Origin: Stagnihabitans sp038231395
Lineage (GTDB): Bacteria; Pseudomonadota; Alphaproteobacteria; Rhodobacterales; Rhodobacteraceae
DNA length: 24,090 nt
Assembly: GCA_038231395.1 (NCBI GenBank)
Contig: JBBRLL010000056.1
Coordinates: 1-24,090, forward strand
Reading direction: 5' to 3'
Below the pieces are notes generated by a model. It saw only the letters and a program-made list of their open reading frames with translations. It was not told where the DNA came from and did no database searches. A program made the position numbers and the translations under genes. Every line of letters begins with the position of its first letter. The stretch's first letter is position 1. Below are positions 21,793 to 24,090 of this stretch, in pieces.

Positions 21793-24090
21793 ATGACCGA
21801 AACTCCGCGTCCAAACCGTTGGCGGCGCTTTGCCGATTGGGACGACCGCCCGCTGCGGCTGGACAAATTCGCCCGCGAAGACCCGGCCAACGGCTTTTCC
21901 GCCTTTCGCAGCCCTGCCGATCCCAAGCCCGCTGTTGCGATAAATGCAGGCAAGATTGCCGCGATGGACGGTGTCCTGGCGCACGATTTCGACATGATCG
22001 ACGCCTTTATCGCCGCCCACCACCTTGACCCGAATGTGGCGGTCGAGGCTATGGCGATCCCGTCCGAAAAGCTCGCCCGGATGCTGGTTGACATGAACGT
22101 GCCGCGCGCCGATCTGGTGCGACTGGCGCATGGTCTGACCCCCGCCAAACTGGCCGATGTCGTAAGCCGTCTGAACGCGCTGGAAATCGCCTTTGCCTAT
22201 TCCAAGATGCGCGCCCGCAAGACGCCGGGCAATCAGGCCCATGTCACCAACGCCAAGGATGACCCGCTGCAACTGGCCGCCGATGCCGCCATCGCCGTGG
22301 CCTACGGCTTTGACGAGATTGAAACCACCATGCGGGTGTCGCGCAACGCATGGTCGAACGCGGTGGCCTGTGCGGTCGGGGCCTCGGTCGGGCGCTGGGG
22401 CGTGCTGTTCCAATGTTCGTCAGAAGAGGCTGAGGAACTGCGCATCGGCATGGCGGGCTTTACCTCGTATGCCGAAACAGTCTCGGTCTATGGCACGGAA
22501 AAAAGCTTTACCGATGGTGATGATACGCCGTGGAGCAAGGCGTTTCTGGCGGCAGCCTATGCGTCACGCGGGATCAAGATGCGCTGCACCTCGGGGGCCG
22601 GTTCCGAATTGCTGATGGGCTTTCACCAAAGCCAAAGCCTTTTGTATCTTGAGGCGCGCTGCCTGTGCCTGCAGCGCGGCATGGGTGTGCAGGGCACCCA
22701 GAACGGCGGAATTGACGGGGCACCCCTGACCGCCACCGTGCCGGGCGGTGTGCGCGAACTGATGGCCGAAAACCTGATCGCCGTCTGGCTGGACCTTGAA
22801 TGTGCCAGCGGCAATGATGCGCGGTCATCCGAGTCCGAAATCCGCGTTGGGGCGAAAATTCTGCCCTATCTGATCGCCGGGTCCGACCTGATCTGTTCGG
22901 GGTTCGGGTCAATCCTCGCCTACGACAACTCTTTCAACCCGTCCCTGTTCAACGGCGAAGAGATGGAGGATTACCTTGTCCTGCAGCGCGATTTTGAGGC
23001 GGATGGCGGTCTGACCCCGGTTGCCGAACACCGCGCCTTGGACCTGCGCCTGCGCGCCGTCGATGCGATTGCGGCTGTGTTCGAGGAATTGGGTCTGGGA
23101 ACCCCGACCCCTGATATGAAGGCCTCTGTCGTCACAGCCTCGGGTTCTGCCGACACGCGCAGTTATTCCCCGGGTGAGGTGGCCCCGATTTCGCAGGCCA
23201 TTCAGGACCGCGAAATCAACGTGATTGACGTGATCAAGGCGCTTGCCAATCGTGGTTTCAGGGACGAGGCGGAAAACCTGCTGAACGTCGTCAAACTGCG
23301 GGTGTCCGGCGATTACCTGCAAACCTCTGCCATGGTGCGCGAGGGTCGCGTGGTGTCGGCGATCAACGATCCCAACGACTACCAAGGCCCCGGCTCGGGC
23401 TACCGGATGACCGAGGCGCGGCGTGAAAGCATCAATGACATCCGTGACTTGCTGGATCAGGACGTGGTCCTGCGGGCAGAGGCAGAGCACAAAGCTGGAC
23501 AAGCCGCCCGCATCGCTTATAACGTCACCGGTCCGGCAGGGCAGGGCGCGGCCCCTGATGAGGTGGTGATCGGCATCAGCCCCGCCTTTGGCCTGAACCT
23601 GTTCCAGACCACGGCGGGTCACAAGCTGTCTGACCTGTTGCGCGTGATGATTGACGGCATTCAAGCCCGCGGCCTGCGCGCCCGTGTGGTCCGGTTTCGC
23701 CACACCGCCGACACCTCTTTTCTGGGCCTGTCGGCGGCGCGGCTGTCGGGGTCCGGCATCGGGGTCGGCATTCAGGCCAAGGGCACGGCCGTGATCCATT
23801 CCGCCACGCGCCTGCCGCACAACAACCTTGAACTGTTCTCGAACGCGCCGATCACCTTGCTGGAACACTATGCAGGCTTCGGTCGCAATGCCGCAGCCTA
23901 CGCGTTGGGCGAAAACCCCGAACCCGTGGTGGTGCCGACAAGGGGAGAGGCGATGGGCTCGCGCTATCACGCCCGTGTCGCGATGATTTACGCCATCGAA
24001 ACCGGCCTGATCGAGGAGGGAGCCGCCCCCGAAGACATCGCCGTGACCTTTCTCGACACCCCCCGGTCGAAAGCTGAGGCGCGCAAATGA
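21793..24090 (+). CDS. coenzyme B12-dependent diol/glycerol dehydratase, fused large and medium subunits
   Basis: This 765-residue radical enzyme would convert a 1,2-diol or glycerol to an aldehyde using adenosylcobalamin. Residues 30-555 align throughout with the PduC/DhaB large subunit. Residues 588-765 match the medium subunit PduD (DEVVIGISPAFGL, LSGSGIGVGIQAKGTAVIH, NLELFSNAPITLLEHY). The two are normally separate proteins. With a constant offset of 7 from Klebsiella diol dehydratase numbering (from memory), substrate, metal and catalytic residues are kept: Gln148, His150, Glu177, Glu228, Gln303, Asp342, Ser369. Two pocket positions differ: Ser301 is Asp308 and Gln336 is Ala343. The linker (about 556-587) lacks the amphipathic encapsulation peptide found at PduD N-termini. 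The gene ends ATGA at the window edge, so a small-subunit gene may start at 24087. Confidence 0.93.
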   Translation: MTETPRPNRWRRFADWDDRPLRLDKFAREDPANGFSAFRSPADPKPAVAINAGKIAAMDGVLAHDFDMIDAFIAAHHLDPNVAVEAMAIPSEKLARMLVDMNVPRADLVRLAHGLTPAKLADVVSRLNALEIAFAYSKMRARKTPGNQAHVTNAKDDPLQLAADAAIAVAYGFDEIETTMRVSRNAWSNAVACAVGASVGRWGVLFQCSSEEAEELRIGMAGFTSYAETVSVYGTEKSFTDGDDTPWSKAFLAAAYASRGIKMRCTSGAGSELLMGFHQSQSLLYLEARCLCLQRGMGVQGTQNGGIDGAPLTATVPGGVRELMAENLIAVWLDLECASGNDARSSESEIRVGAKILPYLIAGSDLICSGFGSILAYDNSFNPSLFNGEEMEDYLVLQRDFEADGGLTPVAEHRALDLRLRAVDAIAAVFEELGLGTPTPDMKASVVTASGSADTRSYSPGEVAPISQAIQDREINVIDVIKALANRGFRDEAENLLNVVKLRVSGDYLQTSAMVREGRVVSAINDPNDYQGPGSGYRMTEARRESINDIRDLLDQDVVLRAEAEHKAGQAARIAYNVTGPAGQGAAPDEVVIGISPAFGLNLFQTTAGHKLSDLLRVMIDGIQARGLRARVVRFRHTADTSFLGLSAARLSGSGIGVGIQAKGTAVIHSATRLPHNNLELFSNAPITLLEHYAGFGRNAAAYALGENPEPVVVPTRGEAMGSRYHARVAMIYAIETGLIEEGAAPEDIAVTFLDTPRSKAEARK

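Noticed and set aside
20901..22148. 415-residue version of the minus-strand SDR
   Set aside because: The extra N-terminal part lies antisense to the dehydratase gene and across the promoter region, has no SDR similarity, and a normal SDR start with a ribosome-binding site exists at 21662.
21793..24090. Bacterial microcompartment locus
   Set aside because: No shell protein gene is in the window and the encapsulation peptide is missing from the medium-subunit part; only the dehydratase resembles Pdu components.

Overview
The window looks like chromosome of a GC-rich alphaproteobacterium, most likely Rhodobacterales (Roseobacter/Paracoccus-type). That rests on base composition, GC-rich third positions that leave many antisense shadow frames open, dense 4-nt ATGA/GTGA gene overlaps, and the style of the ABC, GntR and SDR proteins. 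No rRNA, tRNA, insertion sequence or CRISPR array was seen.

Region 1 (1-5 kb) holds ordinary accessory genes: a small zinc-ribbon-like DUF2256 protein, a GPH-type sugar/cation symporter, a Tat-exported glutathione-peroxidase-like protein, and an AHL-lactonase-like metallo-beta-lactamase-fold hydrolase.

Region 2 (3.5-17.0 kb) is a divergently organised uptake and catabolic island. On the minus strand lies a complete peptide/opine-type ABC importer (binding protein, two permeases, two ATPases) followed by an M32 carboxypeptidase; the last five genes are chained by 4-nt overlaps. On the plus strand, from the same intergenic region, run a GntR regulator, a creatininase-fold amidohydrolase, a ketopantoate-reductase-like enzyme, an SDR, an M20 peptidase and an amidase-signature hydrolase. 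Four unrelated C-N hydrolase folds, two NAD(P) oxidoreductases and a dedicated importer suggest import and stepwise dismantling of an unidentified amide- or peptide-like compound. The GntR gene is split by an in-frame amber codon. The distal ATPase carries an N-terminal extension built from a degenerate 15-bp (pentapeptide) tandem repeat.

Region 3 (17.1-20.7 kb) is an EmrAB-type efflux pair with a divergent TetR repressor. Two matching TCGAAC-n6-GTTCGA operators lie between them, and a minus-strand intrinsic terminator lies beyond the pump gene.

Region 4 (20.9-24.09 kb) has an SDR divergent from a 765-residue coenzyme-B12 diol/glycerol dehydratase in which large and medium subunits are fused. 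It lacks the usual encapsulation peptide between the two parts. Catalytic and metal-site residues are kept, but two substrate-pocket residues differ from the classical diol dehydratase. A perfect 8-2-8 palindrome in the shared promoter suggests a regulator outside the window. The window stops at the dehydratase stop codon; the small subunit and reactivase would be expected just beyond.
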